Assembly (NCBI GenBank): GCA_008711295.1
Contig: VUYV01000100.1
Coordinates: 617,106-681,105, forward strand
Length of the DNA: 64,000 nt
Direction: 5' to 3'
Source of the DNA: Anarhynchus alexandrinus
Taxonomy: Eukaryota > Chordata > Aves > Charadriiformes > Charadriidae
Position numbers and translations under genes: made by a program
Shown: positions 1 through 12,104 of the stretch, piece by piece
How the letters are laid out: every line of letters starts with the position of its first letter
Position numbering within the stretch: position 1 is the first letter of the stretch
Notes under the pieces: model-generated
What the model saw: only the letters and a program-made list of their open reading frames with translations
The model's database searches: none
What the model was told of the DNA's origin: nothing

Positions 1-3000
1 ATAGGGCATAAGAATTTTCCTGCCATAGAATGTAAAAGGAGAGGAAAGCAGAAAAGAAGAAAAAGCCCCTGAGCAAAAGCTCACTTATTAGAGTATTTAT
101 TTTTTCATTAAACCTTGGCAGCTACTTGAAGAATTAAAATATTACTGGTTTTCAAATTTTACAACTGACTAGCCTGTGAATTTAAAAGCGTTTGGGGAGG
201 GGTGAATAGTTCATTAACTTGTTCCCTCAATGACACTTTCAAATGCTTTCCTTATGGTGACCTCTATTTTAAATTTATGGGAATCACTTAAGTGTCAAAC
301 AAGCTAAGTGGTGCATTTCATTAATGAAAAATTAATGGAGAAGACCTTGGGCTAGTTTGCAGTACTTGTTTACAATACATATAATTCATTAGAAGAACAT
401 CAGTCAAGCAAGGACCCTGCATGGCTGCAGTGGTGTTGTAAATGGGACTTTATTCTCTTTTTTCCAATTAATGAAAGTATGAGGCAGGGAAAAATACACA
501 TAAAAGAGATTTAATGAGTCTTTGGAAAAGTGTTAAAATAGGGTACACAAGTCATAAATTTAAATTACTAACTCTACTCCAACCATGCTTATTAGTGTAG
601 GAACGAGATATCAGTTCATAAAAAGATGAAAGTATTTGTGACAGGGACCAGCTGACTTGCAGAAATTTGGGACTATGGTCCACTGGTTAGAATAAGGGAC
701 TGGAGAGAAAGTCTTAATGTTCCTGTGTTGTCTCTGCCACTGAGGTGACACATGACCTTAAAGCAAGTAACTTCTCCCCAGAAATGGTGCTGCTTCTCAA
801 AAACTCCCTTTCTTCAGAAGCTCCTCAGGGGCAGCCTTCAGGGAGAATCTCTCTCTGTCCTTCTACATAATGAACAGTATGGGTGACTGAAAAATCAAAG
901 TCACGCTTTCACGCAATGTGAAAGGCATAGTTTATTATCTCAAATGAAAAGCTGTGCAAAATTGTACAGTTCAAATATATTCTCCAGCTTAAATCAGGCT
1001 ATAGCTACCCATAGGCTTTGGCTCAGAAATGAAACAAGTCTTTTCTTTAAAACTCTTTTCATCATATAATAGGTGAGGAGTCTTTTAAAGACCCTTCCTT
1101 CCAAGCACGCTAATGCCAAAACACCATCCTGGATTAAACATAGATGCTAATAATACAGCAAGCTTAAAGTCTATTTATATGATATAATTCTCCCCATTGT
1201 ACTATAGGTATGTTTACCAGACAAGTGATCAACACTGCACTAGACAGTGAATCCCAAGTTATAAACAGTATGGGTGGGATAGAACAATTCAGGCATATGG
1301 ATTTGTAAACATGAAGTATCCCGGGGAACAGAAGAATTTCTAGGAGGTCCAGGTGGTCCTCTTTCTTCTGCTCCCTGCTTTAAAGGAGCACAAGAAAATA
1401 TACAACTTGGGATAAGCTATACGATAATGATGAAATTACTTTATAATAATGTTCTGGTGTCTAATTCACACATCACTGTGCTGGACACAAAACTTTGGTT
1501 TTCAGGTGTAGAAAGCTCCTATTGTGGTTCAGACTTGCTACAAGACCAAGAGTGTAAGAAGCTGTGCCTCAGTTTCCCTGCCTGTAAAATGAGAATAATA
1601 GTACTTGTAAAATTGTTGTACCACCTTGTTGTTTACCCTTGGCAGTGTCGTCCCAGTTCTCATTGCAGAGTTATAAACGTCTTCTCTCTTTAGGAGAATG
1701 CTCTCAAGTGCTCTGAGCATCTGACTGCCTTCAGGGTGATCCTCCGTGCCTGCTGGGGCTCTTTGGCTGCCCGTTTTCCAAGCAGAGCATTGAGATCAGT
1801 CTGCAGAAAGGTGTAAATGAGGAGCGACAGTTACAGCTTTTCTGGCTTTCCATCGGCAGTGGATTAATAATGTAAAGTACTCTGCAAGACAAGTTGTTTG
1901 TTTTTGCTGAGATTAAATGGAATCACTTGGAAAACTATGTGGGTTTATTACTATAATAACTTTCATACAGTGATAACAAATATGAGCACCATAATATCAT
2001 CCAGATCAGTCCTTAATGGTCACAAGTGCTGTTTAATGTTCTTAAATCAGTTTTGGAATACCAGCTCTGAGGATTATTTTGCTTAATAATACTAATAAAA
2101 GCAACAAGAAAATATCCAGATGCTGATTATATTAATCGTAGGGGGAGGAGAAGAGACTGTAATTATACAGTACATTGAGGCAGAACTGAGCTGATATTTG
2201 CAAGGTTTTTCCCAACGCAAACCAGTTGACTTAAAAAGCTTTTGACAGAAGCTTTTTCTTCTCTTTCACCAGGCTTCAAAAATTTGTTCAGAATGAACCG
2301 ATATTTCAAAGTGGACCGGCATGAGCTGTGCATGTTGCAAGACTGCCGTTCCCCTGTATTGTGAACAAATTTATTTATCTGTCGCTGTACCTGTGAAAGA
2401 CTGCAGTATGTCCTGTTCAGAAAAATGGGATCAAAATGGTAAAAAATTCCAGCAATAGCAATATCATCATCTTTCTAGAGAAAGCCTATGATTCCCTAAT
2501 GGCTCATAAGCTTGTCTTAGGACCCTTCAGTTGACAAAAAAGCTGATGATACAATGCCTTATATTTTTTCTTTCAAAATTCTTTAAAAAGAAAATCCAAT
2601 GTAACTGAACTTTTTTTTTTCATGGAGAATGTTTTTCACATTCTAGGGGAAAAAATAAAAAATCTAGACCCAGACTGTATTTCCTATCGCCATTTTCTCC
2701 TGTAAGGCTCTTTTACTTCTTGAAAGATTGAGATTGTAATACACTGTGAAAAATCTCCAGCCTTAGGAAAGGGGTATGAAACCCAGTAAGACTCCATGAG
2801 GCATTATAGCACCATTTTCAATGTATTCTGTGTATTTTTAGCTGTGGAGCTTGGGGTTTTATTTGTAACTGTGTGTTTGCTCAGGGTTGCTTTTTGGTTG
2901 GTTTTTTTTTGGTTTGGTTGGTTTGGTTTTGCTTTTGTTTTAGTTTGTCAACAAAGTAAACTTAGTTAGAAGGCTTGAAATCTTGGCTTCACAGATCACC

Positions 3001-3231
3001 TGTATGAGGACAGCTGGCCTACTTGGTCTGCATTCAGTACTTTCTGCTGCTGTCAGGCTAATGGGTTAAACGCCAAGGTGCCCCCTCTATTGTAGAGCAT
3101 GAGGGCTTGCAGGGTCCCTGCAGAATGGCTTACTAGTAGTACTCACTGCTCGTCTTGCTTGTGCTGGAGACCAGTCCTGAGTGCTTGAAGATAAAACAAG
3201 AAGCAAGGCAGATGTAAACTGGTCACTGCTG
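1..3231. other. noncoding interval, no gene seen
   Basis: This AT-rich stretch has short ORFs only (under 90 codons) and none resembles a known protein. Around 2100-2280 the sequence is rich in TAAT/ATTA cores and could be a regulatory element, but nothing in the single sequence proves this. A GGTTT-rich simple repeat lies near its end. It is presumably intergenic or intronic. Confidence 0.6.
2884..2943 (+). repeat. GGTTT/GTTTT-rich simple repeat
   Basis: An imperfect run of TTGG, GGTTT and GTTTT words makes a low-complexity T/G tract with almost no A or C. It is degenerate, with no fixed period longer than about 5 bp. Confidence 0.75.
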
Positions 3232-3750
3232 ATCCCACCTGGAGTACTGCGTCCAGCTCTGGAGCCCTCAGCACATGGACCTGCTGGAGCGGGTCCCGAG
3301 GAGGGCCACAAAAATGATCAGACGGGTGGAGCACCTCTCCCATGAGGACAGGCTGAGAGAGCTGGGGTTGTTCAGCCTGGAGAAGAGAAGGCTCTGGGGA
3401 GACCTTATAGCGGCTTTTCAATAATTAAGGGGGGCCTACAGGAAAGATGGAGACAGGCTTTTTAGTATGGCCTGTTGTGATAGGACACAAGGGGTAATGG
3501 TTTTAAACTAAAAGAGGGAAGATTTAGACTAGATACATGGAAGAAATGTTTTGCAATGAGGGTGGTCAAACAGTGGCACAGGTTGCACAGAGAGGTTGTA
3601 GATGCCCCATCCCTGGAAACATTCAAGGTCAGGTTGGACGGGGCTCTGAGCAACCTGATCTAGTTGAAGATGTCTCTGCTTGTTGCAGGGGTGCTGGACT
3701 GGCTGACCTTTAAAGGTCCTTTCCAACTGAAACTATTATTTGATTCTATG
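3232..3750 (+). mobile_element. CR1 LINE, 5'-truncated 3' end, plus strand
   Basis: This is the 3' portion of a CR1 (chicken repeat 1) non-LTR retrotransposon. It starts inside the end of ORF2, where the hallmark words CACCTGGAGTACTGC and GGGCTGGAGCACCTCTCC-like sequence occur. It runs through the 3' UTR and ends in the CR1 terminal octamer GATTCTATG. The last part of ORF2 reads in the plus frame through the conserved [10 protein letters not shown] segment. It is then broken by a TAA where the family has tyrosine (FQY becoming FQ-stop), so the copy is dead. About 30 bases are missing near 3270 relative to the usual CR1 spacing. CR1 copies are typically truncated at the 5' end and lack clear target-site duplications, as here. 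The family call is from memory of the CR1 consensus. Confidence 0.93.
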
Positions 3751-6700
3751 GTCTACATATATAAATAATCACTCAAACAGAACTTCTGTTTCCAGTGTCT
3801 TGAATGTCAGAAATGTACTTTAATCAAAGACATTTAGTATGTAGGTGTGATGATAGCACCAGTTCCTACCTAGTTCTTTCCCATACAGTGTATCTTTCTT
3901 CAGTGCTTTCATTTTATTCATGAACCCATTGGCTTGAAAGACTGTTTCATTGAATAAGAAAAGTCATAATTATTTATCTAAACTTCTAGGTTACTCCCAA
4001 GTTATCACAGTTATTTCTTCCCACTTCCTTTTGCTTTTCATATTTGAGTGAGTGCCATACCGAGACGATAAACAGTTCAGACATTTCTCCAGTTGTCTTC
4101 AAGTTTGAAATTTTAGATTCAGAGACTAGTAGACCGTATCAGTGAGTATGGCAGTGAAAACTGCTTCCTCAAATCCTCTCACTATTGTAAGTGAAAACAA
4201 AACTACAAAAGATAACAGTCTTTGTAAAGATGTTATTCCTTTCAGTGAAAGTTTCCAGAAATGAAAGAATTGTTGAGTTTTACCCGTTAATTCAGTTCTT
4301 AAGTTGTAACACATTCAACAAAGTACCAATGAGGACAATCAGCGTGGAATTTTCTTCACTTTGATTGAGCCACCAGGTAACCAAACAGACTTTATGATAA
4401 GAAAAGCTGTTAGTTATGTGGACTGGGGAAAAAAGCTCTAGAGCTTAAAGCCCATTCAGCCATGAGTGATTTTGTTGATAACATATAAGCAAGCCAGCTA
4501 ATAAAGCCTAGAAGCTAACATAATCATTATTGAAGAAGCTTGGAGATATAGCTGCATCTCTTCTTGATATACCTGCTACTTGATACCACCAAGTACTGAA
4601 AAGAAACAATATTGTCCAAGTTTTTTAAAACTGTATGGGAAAGAGACTATTTGACTGGCTTCTGGCTGGCTGACTAGTTCACTTAATAGCTTATGTCTTG
4701 TTCTTTTTCTAGGCTCTCTGATTTTTGGAAGAATCTCAAAGTCAATTTAGAATCATCTCATTAGTCTCTTAAATCAACACATCAAGAAGAACAAAATATT
4801 TTAAGACATTATTGCCATTTATATTGATCAAAGACAGATAGGCATCTCTTGTATCAAAGACATATTAATCTGTTAAATCAAATTAACCTCCAAAATTTGC
4901 ATGCTTTGACTATGATAATTAAAGAATGTTTCATAGACACTGGGAGTTCCCAGTTTAACACCTAAATAAGGAGTTGTCATGTGAATGCAATGTCAAAGTT
5001 TAGAAGACCATTATAAAATGAAAGGAGAAAATGTTTTGCAGTCTCTCAGAATCAGGATCCGAGATCCTTATGTAGTAAGGGAAACTTCTGGCAAAGTCAA
5101 CAGCATTTTTTACTCACTAAGGGTTTAAGAGCCCAGCACAAAAAAAAATCTGGAAAAGGTTTCCAGAATGAATAAAATTGCTTGGAAGTGTGGGGACTAA
5201 TTCTCTCTTATCTGCCTTCTGGGCTTCTGGAAAATATTTTGTGGGTTTTTTTCCCTAGAATTTTCATTAGCTTCAGGAAATATATGAGGAAAAAATGCAG
5301 AGTACACCACAGAGAACTGTAGGTGGTCTCTGGACATATTTCTTCTTTACTATTACATTTTGGACTGATTTGTGGAATAATATTCTTCTTAAGTGGAAAG
5401 CATTTATTAAAGAAATCAACAACTATAAATACTGATATTCTACACAGGATTTATTCTAATGTGGTTCCCCTTGTTAAGTAAGAACCATATGCTATTATTT
5501 AAAGCTCTATGCAGGACAGAAAACCATCTGATGGCTGGTAGATATGCTAGAGGTGAACATATAAGAATATGAAACGGGAAGGTACATTGTGGGTGGAGGG
5601 TACCTGCTGCAATCCACTGCCATTTCAAGTGTTTATCAACTGCTTCTTAGAAGTAGCGTGTGGGTTTTTTTATGGTACTTCTGTCTTTAATATTGTTCAA
5701 GAACCTCACTGTTTTCTCTGATGATTAGTGTCCATGTGCCAGCCCACACATTTATTCAGGTAAGACAGAGAGCTGATGGGTCGAGGACGATTTGTGAAAA
5801 GCATAAAGGTCGGATTTGATGTTTTCCACAAATAATTGTCCCTCTTCATTCTAGTGATTCAGCTGTGCTGGCAAACTTTCTTTGCAAAGTGCATTTACCC
5901 AAAGAAGTGATTCTATAGCTATTTTTGTTCAGTGTGTTTCACATATACTCTTCAACATAAAAATCAGAAAAGCACAGAAGGAAATTTTTATACCTTTTAG
6001 ATAAGGAAACTTTATTCTTCTTTTTGACTTCTCTGGTCTCCTGGGATTAAAACCAAGTCTCACCCTAATTTAAACATATTTTGATCAGTGAGGTTTGAGA
6101 GGATTAAACTTCACTTGTAGAAGGTTTCTCCTTGTGATGTCTATTTCTTCCTTGTGATCTATTAGAGAATATATAAAATAGCTCAAATTTGATATGACAT
6201 TTTTATTTTGAAATTACAACTTATCATGAGTTATTTTTTTCTGTCTAGTGGAGATAAGTTCCAGACATTATTTACTGTATGTAAACAGTAAAACATTTTT
6301 GTGTACCTCATTGTCCCCTTGCAGTGTTTTACCACTCTATTTATTAAAATAAATATTAGAAATGAAAGCAAAGAAATAATTAAAAAAACATAGTCCTTCT
6401 AATTGATCATGTTTTGTGTCTTACATACACAGTGTGGCTCACCTGAGTGGTAGTGCAAATGTCCTAAAAGCCAGCAGATACTAAAGCAATCTCGTGATCT
6501 TCGTTCTGCATTCATACGTGAGGGACACGAATGACAATTTGGTGGAAACAATGGTTCTGCCTTGGCAGCTCTACTTTGTGTCAGTGAATGACAAGTCTCT
6601 GTGAACTAATCAAAAGGATACTATTTCATGAAAATATTGAATGCTCTGGCTCCATTCCCTCCCTAAAGGGATGCATTTCAACTTCCCTTTGCCCAGCTCT

Positions 6701-8228
6701 GGACTATAATCTGCTCGATATGGTCCATTACGCATGTATGCTTATATCTGAATCTGAGTGATTACTGAGAAAAGCTTATGCTGTTGGACAAGATTCTTCT
6801 ACAGCTGAATCACCTTTTATTGCTCTGCAGGATTTCCACAATGCTTCTCCATTAGTTCCAGATGGTCAGTAAGATCAGTTTTTATACTATTTGCAGAAGC
6901 GTCCAAACTTGGCAGTAGGATACAGACTAGAGCAGTTCAGCCACTTTTGCTAATTCTCCTGTAATAAAGTTTGAGATGCTATAGGCTGTGAGAATATATT
7001 TTAGATTTGCCTTTATTCTCAAGGGAGGTACTGCCCTGATAGGCTACCTTTCTGCCCTATGGATAGGTTGCTCCTGGAAAGAAGAGCTGTAAGAGAGAAG
7101 GTTCCTATTGATCAGGGTACAAAGATAATATGCGTCTTTTGAAGTTTAAAGTCACAGATCAATGACACTTTCACGTGGAAGCTTTCATATCTATTGTTTT
7201 TGCTTGTTCACGTCTATTGTTTTCACTTGTGTTCTCACCTCCAATGTGATGTTCACTGTGATGCATGTCCATCAGGAACTCTATACATGAATGTCTCCAA
7301 AGGGCCTTCAGGTAGAAGAGACTTTCAGAATTAGTGAACTAGAAGGAAAAGTAAAATAGCAAACTTTTTCATGCCTGGACCAAATTTATCTTATAATTAG
7401 CCCACAGAAAGGCCACATATTCTTTTTTTTTTCCTACAGCACATTGTGTTCCCTTTCTATTTAACAAGGGCTAGAAAAGCCCATGATAACCATTCAGTCT
7501 GACTTGTGGCATAGTAAAGAAGAACTCAACTCTGCTTTCTTTTGTTTCTCTGATATATGTTTTAGATGACACTATATAAGTGCTCTGCAGTCAAGTGAAT
7601 TTGTCTCTGTTTCTGAGAGAGCTTTTCCTCCAGATAGGAAATCTCAAATTTTTCCCCAGGTGAACAGTGTTATCAATATTACTTAGTACAGGATGGCATA
7701 AGATTGCACAGCTACAGCAGGAAGAAATTGCTCTAGCAGGCAATTTACAATAGGAGGGTTTGAGAATGACACCAAATCACAAGGACATGAATAATACGGA
7801 GGAGGTGTGATCAGCTCTAGTCTCTTTTCCAATTGGGACGATGGGAATTTTGAGGTGACCCCTGCTTGAACTAACTTAAATTATGGAGTGCATACTCCAG
7901 TACATAACATAAGGAAGACAATTTTCTGTTACTGGCAGGAAGCATGGAAAAAAATCACCTGAAAATGAGCAACTTGGGAACAGACTTTCAGAGAATGTGA
8001 TTTCATGTAAAAGAGTAATAAACATATGAAAAAACGTTGAGAAGGGAGGTGACTGGAGCTAGAATCAGTGATATATTAAAAATAGAACTAGAGGAGATTC
8101 TTAGCAGACACACCACACGAAAAGAAAAAAAAACCCTAGAAAATAGGAGTGTGAAAATGAGGGACATAAAAAGAAAAAAAAAATGGAAAGGCCTACACTC
8201 CTGGATTGCCACTGGTGTTTTTTTCTAT
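3751..8228. other. noncoding interval, no gene seen
   Basis: This is AT-rich sequence with poly(A), poly(T) and short A-rich tracts. ORFs are all under 86 codons and look random. I see no repeats that I recognise and no splice-bounded open frame. Confidence 0.6.
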
Positions 8229-8412
8229 CATATTGTATTGGGTTTGTGTGGCAAGGTTTTGGTAGCGGGGGGGCTACAGGGGTGGCTTCTGTGAGAAGCT
8301 GCTAGAAGCTTCCCCCATGTCTGATAGAGCTAGTGCCAGCTGGCTCCAAGATGGACGTGCTGCTGGCCAAAGCCAAGCCCATCACTGACGGTCGTAGCAC
8401 CTCTGGGATAAC

Positions 8413-8420
8413 ATATTTAA
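8413..8420 (+). promoter_or_regulatory. TATA-like box of the LTR
   Basis: ATATTTAA sits about 180 bp into the LTR and about 690 bp ahead of the LTR's AATAAA. Position and orientation fit the U3 promoter of the element. Activity today cannot be judged. Confidence 0.5.
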
Positions 8421-8596
8421 GACCAGGGAAAAAAAAAGCATGCAATTGCAGCTGAAGAAAAGAGTAAGAATATGTGAAGAGAAACAACTCTGCAGGCACA
8501 AAGGTCATTGAAGAAGGAGGAGGAGGTGCTCAAGGTGCTGAAGCACAGATTTCTCTGCAGCCTGTGGTGAAGACCATGGTGAGGAAAGCTGTCCCC

Positions 8597-8690
8597 CTGC
8601 AGCCCATGGAGGTTAACGGTGGAGCAGATATCCACCTGCAGCCCGTGGAGGTTAATGGTGGAGCAGATATTCACCTGCAGCCCATGGATG
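8597..8690 (+). repeat. 39-bp tandem repeat inside the LTR
   Basis: Two full units (8597-8635 and 8636-8674) start CTGCAGCCC and differ at only three positions; a partial third begins at 8675. Related CTGCAG...GGAGCAG words recur, more diverged, to about 8870, so the whole middle of the LTR is built from a degenerate GGAGCAG-rich array. Such internal arrays are, from memory, a feature of this LTR family and not a CRISPR array. Confidence 0.85.
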
Positions 8691-9109
8691 ACCCCATGCT
8701 GGAGCAGGTGGATGCCTGAAGGAGGCTGTGACCCTGTGGGAAGCTCACAATGGAGCAGGTTCCTGGCAGGACCTGTGAGCCTGCGGGGGCCCCATGCTGG
8801 AGCAGCCTGTTCCTGAAGGACTGCAGCCCATGGAAGGGTCCCACACTGGAGCAATTCATGGAGGACTGTCTCCTGTAGGAGGGATTCCATGCTGAAGGCA
8901 GAGGAAGAGTGTGAGGAGTCCTTCCCCTGAGGATGCAGGAGCAACACGTGATGAACTGACCGCAACCCCCATTCCCCGTCCCCCTGCATTGCTTGGGGGG
9001 AGGAGGTAGAGAAACTGGGAGTGAAGTTGAGCCCAGAAAGAAGGGGGGGGGGGAAGGTGTTTTTAAGATTTGGTTTTAGTTCTCGTTATCCCAGTCTGAT
9101 TTGATTGGT

Positions 9110-9115
9110 AATAAA
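9110..9115 (+). promoter_or_regulatory. AATAAA polyadenylation signal of the LTR
   Basis: A canonical AATAAA lies about 180 bp before the 3' end of the LTR, in the same orientation as the TATA-like box. It would mark the R/U5 boundary region. Confidence 0.55.
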
Positions 9116-9299
9116 TTAAACTAATTTCCCCAAGTTGAGTCTGTTTTGCCCATGCTGGTAACAGGTGAATGATCTCCCTGTCCCTATCTCAACCCACGAG
9201 CCTTTATATTTTGTTTCCTCTGTTCAGCTGAGGTGGGGAGTGACAGAGTGGCTTTGGTGTGCACATGGCATCCAACCCGGGTCAACCCACCATGCATAT

Positions 9300-11844
9300 A
9301 ATGATTGTATTATTCTTCTGTAATGACAGAAGTTTACATTGAAAAAGTTGCACCAATGTTAACGAGCAAATGTTTCCGATAGAAGATTAGAAATGGGAAG
9401 CAAGTTAAATAGATTTGTATGGATTTGCATTCAGACTAAATAAGTGCAGAGAGAAAGGAGGGGGGAAATGACGGTAGGGATCTTCGAGGATGGAACCTGG
9501 GGACATAGACTGTGAAGTAACTATGTAGTATTTATTGAGTAACTATGCTGTTCCATTTGCCTCTTACCAGTTACCCTTTCACACTTCCCCTGGTGGCAGA
9601 AGCCATGGCATGTGTGTTTAATAAGGTATATTTTCCAGTGGCTGGAATGGCCGATTAAGAGTAGGAATTGCTTGGTTCTTCTCCCAGTTTAGCCGTTGAC
9701 TCGCTATGTCTGCCTCTCACTTACCATCCCATCTCTATGCCTTATTTTCCCTGTCTGGAATGATGGTTGATGATTCTTAACTACTTCACAGGGTTGTAGT
9801 GAACACTAATATCTGCTTGGAGATACCCTGTCAGAGATACAAAAGCAACTGCAAAATGTCATTAAGGATAATTGTCTTCTCTAGCTGATGCCAGTACTGA
9901 TCTGGAAATAGATCTATTTGGGCTTGGTAGTCCTGCAGGGAAAATGTAATTGCATCATTTCAACAACAGTGTTGTCTTCCTGGTCCCCTTGAAGAATCCA
10001 GGCAAGTCCACCAGATTCCAGCTGCATTGTATGGTCTGGCTGCAAGACCCTACATCAGTAAAAGCTGTTTATTTAAACATTTCGTTTTCAGTAATTTGCC
10101 CAGTTCATCAGCAGATATTTTAAGCTTCCGTGTCAGGACAACCACATCTAATCCAAGATGAACAAAAAATATCTGCAAAGAGCATATTTTTGAGAAAGAC
10201 ATTTTTCTAATGATTTCTGTGACTATTGTGATTGCTGTGACTGTTTTTTTTTGGCCATTATGAACATTTTTTATTTTCCCATAGGCACCTGCCGTGATTT
10301 CTTCCAGTAGCTGATTTAGGCAAAGTAAACAGGTAGTAATGAATTAATTCTGCCACTTTGCTAGTACAGCCCTTTGAGGTTCAGCTGCTAGCTAGAACTT
10401 CCCAAACCTTGATTTTCCCTTCCCCTTATTTTCTGTCACTGGTACAGAATTTCTCCCTATCACTTGTGAAGATGGGCATACCTTGGCTGAATGTGAAATC
10501 CCATTGGTTTTCAAAAGACAGAAGTTCTACAAGACTGAAAAATACTGGTTATGTAAAAGGAAAACAAGGCTGAAATACTTATAGTAATTAGTAATGATTA
10601 AAACTACTTAGTTACCCATATTGGGAAGAGTTATCCATCATGTGGTTTATTACCCTTTCAGTTTTGCTTAGCTTTATGTCGTCTTTTTTTCCCCAGCTAA
10701 TATGATACAATCTAGTCAGTGAAATTCCTGCCTTACTGGTTACTGGACTGAAGCTGGTTAATGAGGTACCCATTTTTCTTCATATCTGTAAAGCAAAGTG
10801 AAGGGGACTGCAGCAGATTAATATTAGAAAAGAATATGCCAGCTAACACGTCCAATGAAGGGCTTAGAAAAAAATGTGAAATACCGCAAACCTGTAGATT
10901 TCCTTTAGAAACACAAACTGTGCTTTAACTTGAACTCACCTTCTGTCAGATGAATCTTTTACTTTGATTCCTCCAGAAACTGTTGTCCTGATTATATTCA
11001 ATACAGAAGAAATCCCAGCTGGTTCGTTTCCTACCCGTGCCCATTTCAAGTCTTACAATATTAAAAAAAAAAACCAAAACAAAAAAAAANAAAAGTGGGG
11101 AAATCTCAAAAGCTCTCTAGTGAATAACTTCTTTTTCCACCCTTGTCCTCAGTGGACTCCAGAAGCTTTTCTGATAAAAGGAGTGGGTCTACATATAGGT
11201 GAGGAAATGGTGGGAAAATGCTAGTGGAAGCTTTGGAATTGGCTCTATTCTGAATTAAAACTAGCTTTTTATTCCATATGTGAGTAGTGTTGGGAACTTT
11301 GTAGTAGCCAACTGCTAAGGTGCTGCAAATAATTAAGCGAATGCCAAAAGACCCAAAAGCAGAAGAAAAAAAGCCTTTTTCAGTCTGATGAGGCTGCATG
11401 TCAAATCATTTCTCTCCCACATCAAAGACCTAAGTTGTGTTCCTCAATTATTTGATTAGGTTGATTTAACTGTGGATAACAAGGCTGTCTAGATAAAGTA
11501 TTCTCATTGTGATATGGCTTTAACTGCTCAGAAGAGACTAGTGTATGTTAACTCTTGCTTTGATGTGGGTTTTGCCATATTACGCATTACTGAAGCATGT
11601 TTTCTTCTAAGGTTGTCTAGGTGTGGAAAACTGCATGTAATAAAAGAAAAAGTACAATAGGGAGCTTGGGGAGAAGAGTGCACATAGGAAGAAAAAATAA
11701 AGTTAAAATTAAAAAAATCCTTAAAGATTCAGTTTAATCCTGTGTGTTTATTAATTTGCTCAGAATGCAAAAGGAAGGTCTTTTACAGGTAGATTAACAT
11801 CTACATCTACTGCAAGAAAACATGCAAGCCTGTAATGGATTCCC
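9300..11844. other. noncoding interval, no gene seen
   Basis: The sequence is AT-rich with only short ORFs. An A-rich tract at 11062-11094 contains a single ambiguous base (N) at 11090, most likely a homopolymer assembly or base-calling problem. I recognise no repeat or exon. Confidence 0.55.
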
Positions 11845-12104
11845 ATTCTTAAAATTGCTGCACATTTCTCATTCAGGCTCAACATTTTGGACTGCTATAC
11901 TGATTTTGGGGTTTATCTCTACCTGATTTTTTTTTTTTTTTTTTTTATTAATTTGGGTTATTTGATTTTTAATATNATTCTTAAAATAGCTGCACATTTC
12001 TCATTCAGGCTCAACATTTTGGACTGCTATACTGATTTTGGGGTTTATCTCTACCTGATTTTTTTTTTTTAATCTATGAATTTGCGTTACTTGATTTATA
12101 ATAT
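11845..12104 (+). repeat. 131-bp direct tandem duplication with one N at the junction
   Basis: Copy A (11845-11975) and copy B (11977-12104) both begin ATTCTTAAAAT and end AATAT, and are nearly identical until the poly(T) tract. After it they differ in T-run length and a few bases. The base between them, 11976, is N. Identical sequence either side of a one-base gap around a homopolymer suggests two overlapping contig ends placed in series, so the duplication may not exist in the animal. Confidence 0.9.

Larger units (their letters stand above)
8234..9294 (+). mobile_element. solo LTR of an avian endogenous retrovirus (probably ERVL-like), plus strand
   Basis: This block of about 1061 bp matches my memory of a long avian LTR family. 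It begins TGTATTGGGTTTG and ends close to GGGTCAACCCACCA, with roughly complementary termini (TTGGGTT/AACCC). The direct repeat CATAT lies immediately on both sides (8229-8233 and 9295-9299), which is a candidate 5-bp target-site duplication; five bases is the usual length for ERVL-type (class III) elements. The expected terminal CA appears altered: the last four bases before the repeat are CATG. Inside are a TATA-like ATATTTAA at 8413-8420, a 39-bp tandem repeat at 8597-8690, and an AATAAA at 9110-9115 in the order expected for a plus-strand U3-R-U5. No gag, pol or env sequence adjoins it, so it is a solo LTR left by recombination. Short ORFs on both strands here are not genes. Confidence 0.88.

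Noticed and set aside
8597..8720. Regular repeats that might suggest a CRISPR array
   Set aside because: The 39-bp units are directly adjacent with no spacers, lie inside an LTR, and the genome is vertebrate.
8417..8989. 190-codon minus-strand open stretch
   Set aside because: It is antisense to the middle of the solo LTR; its repetitive peptide reflects the 39-bp tandem array.
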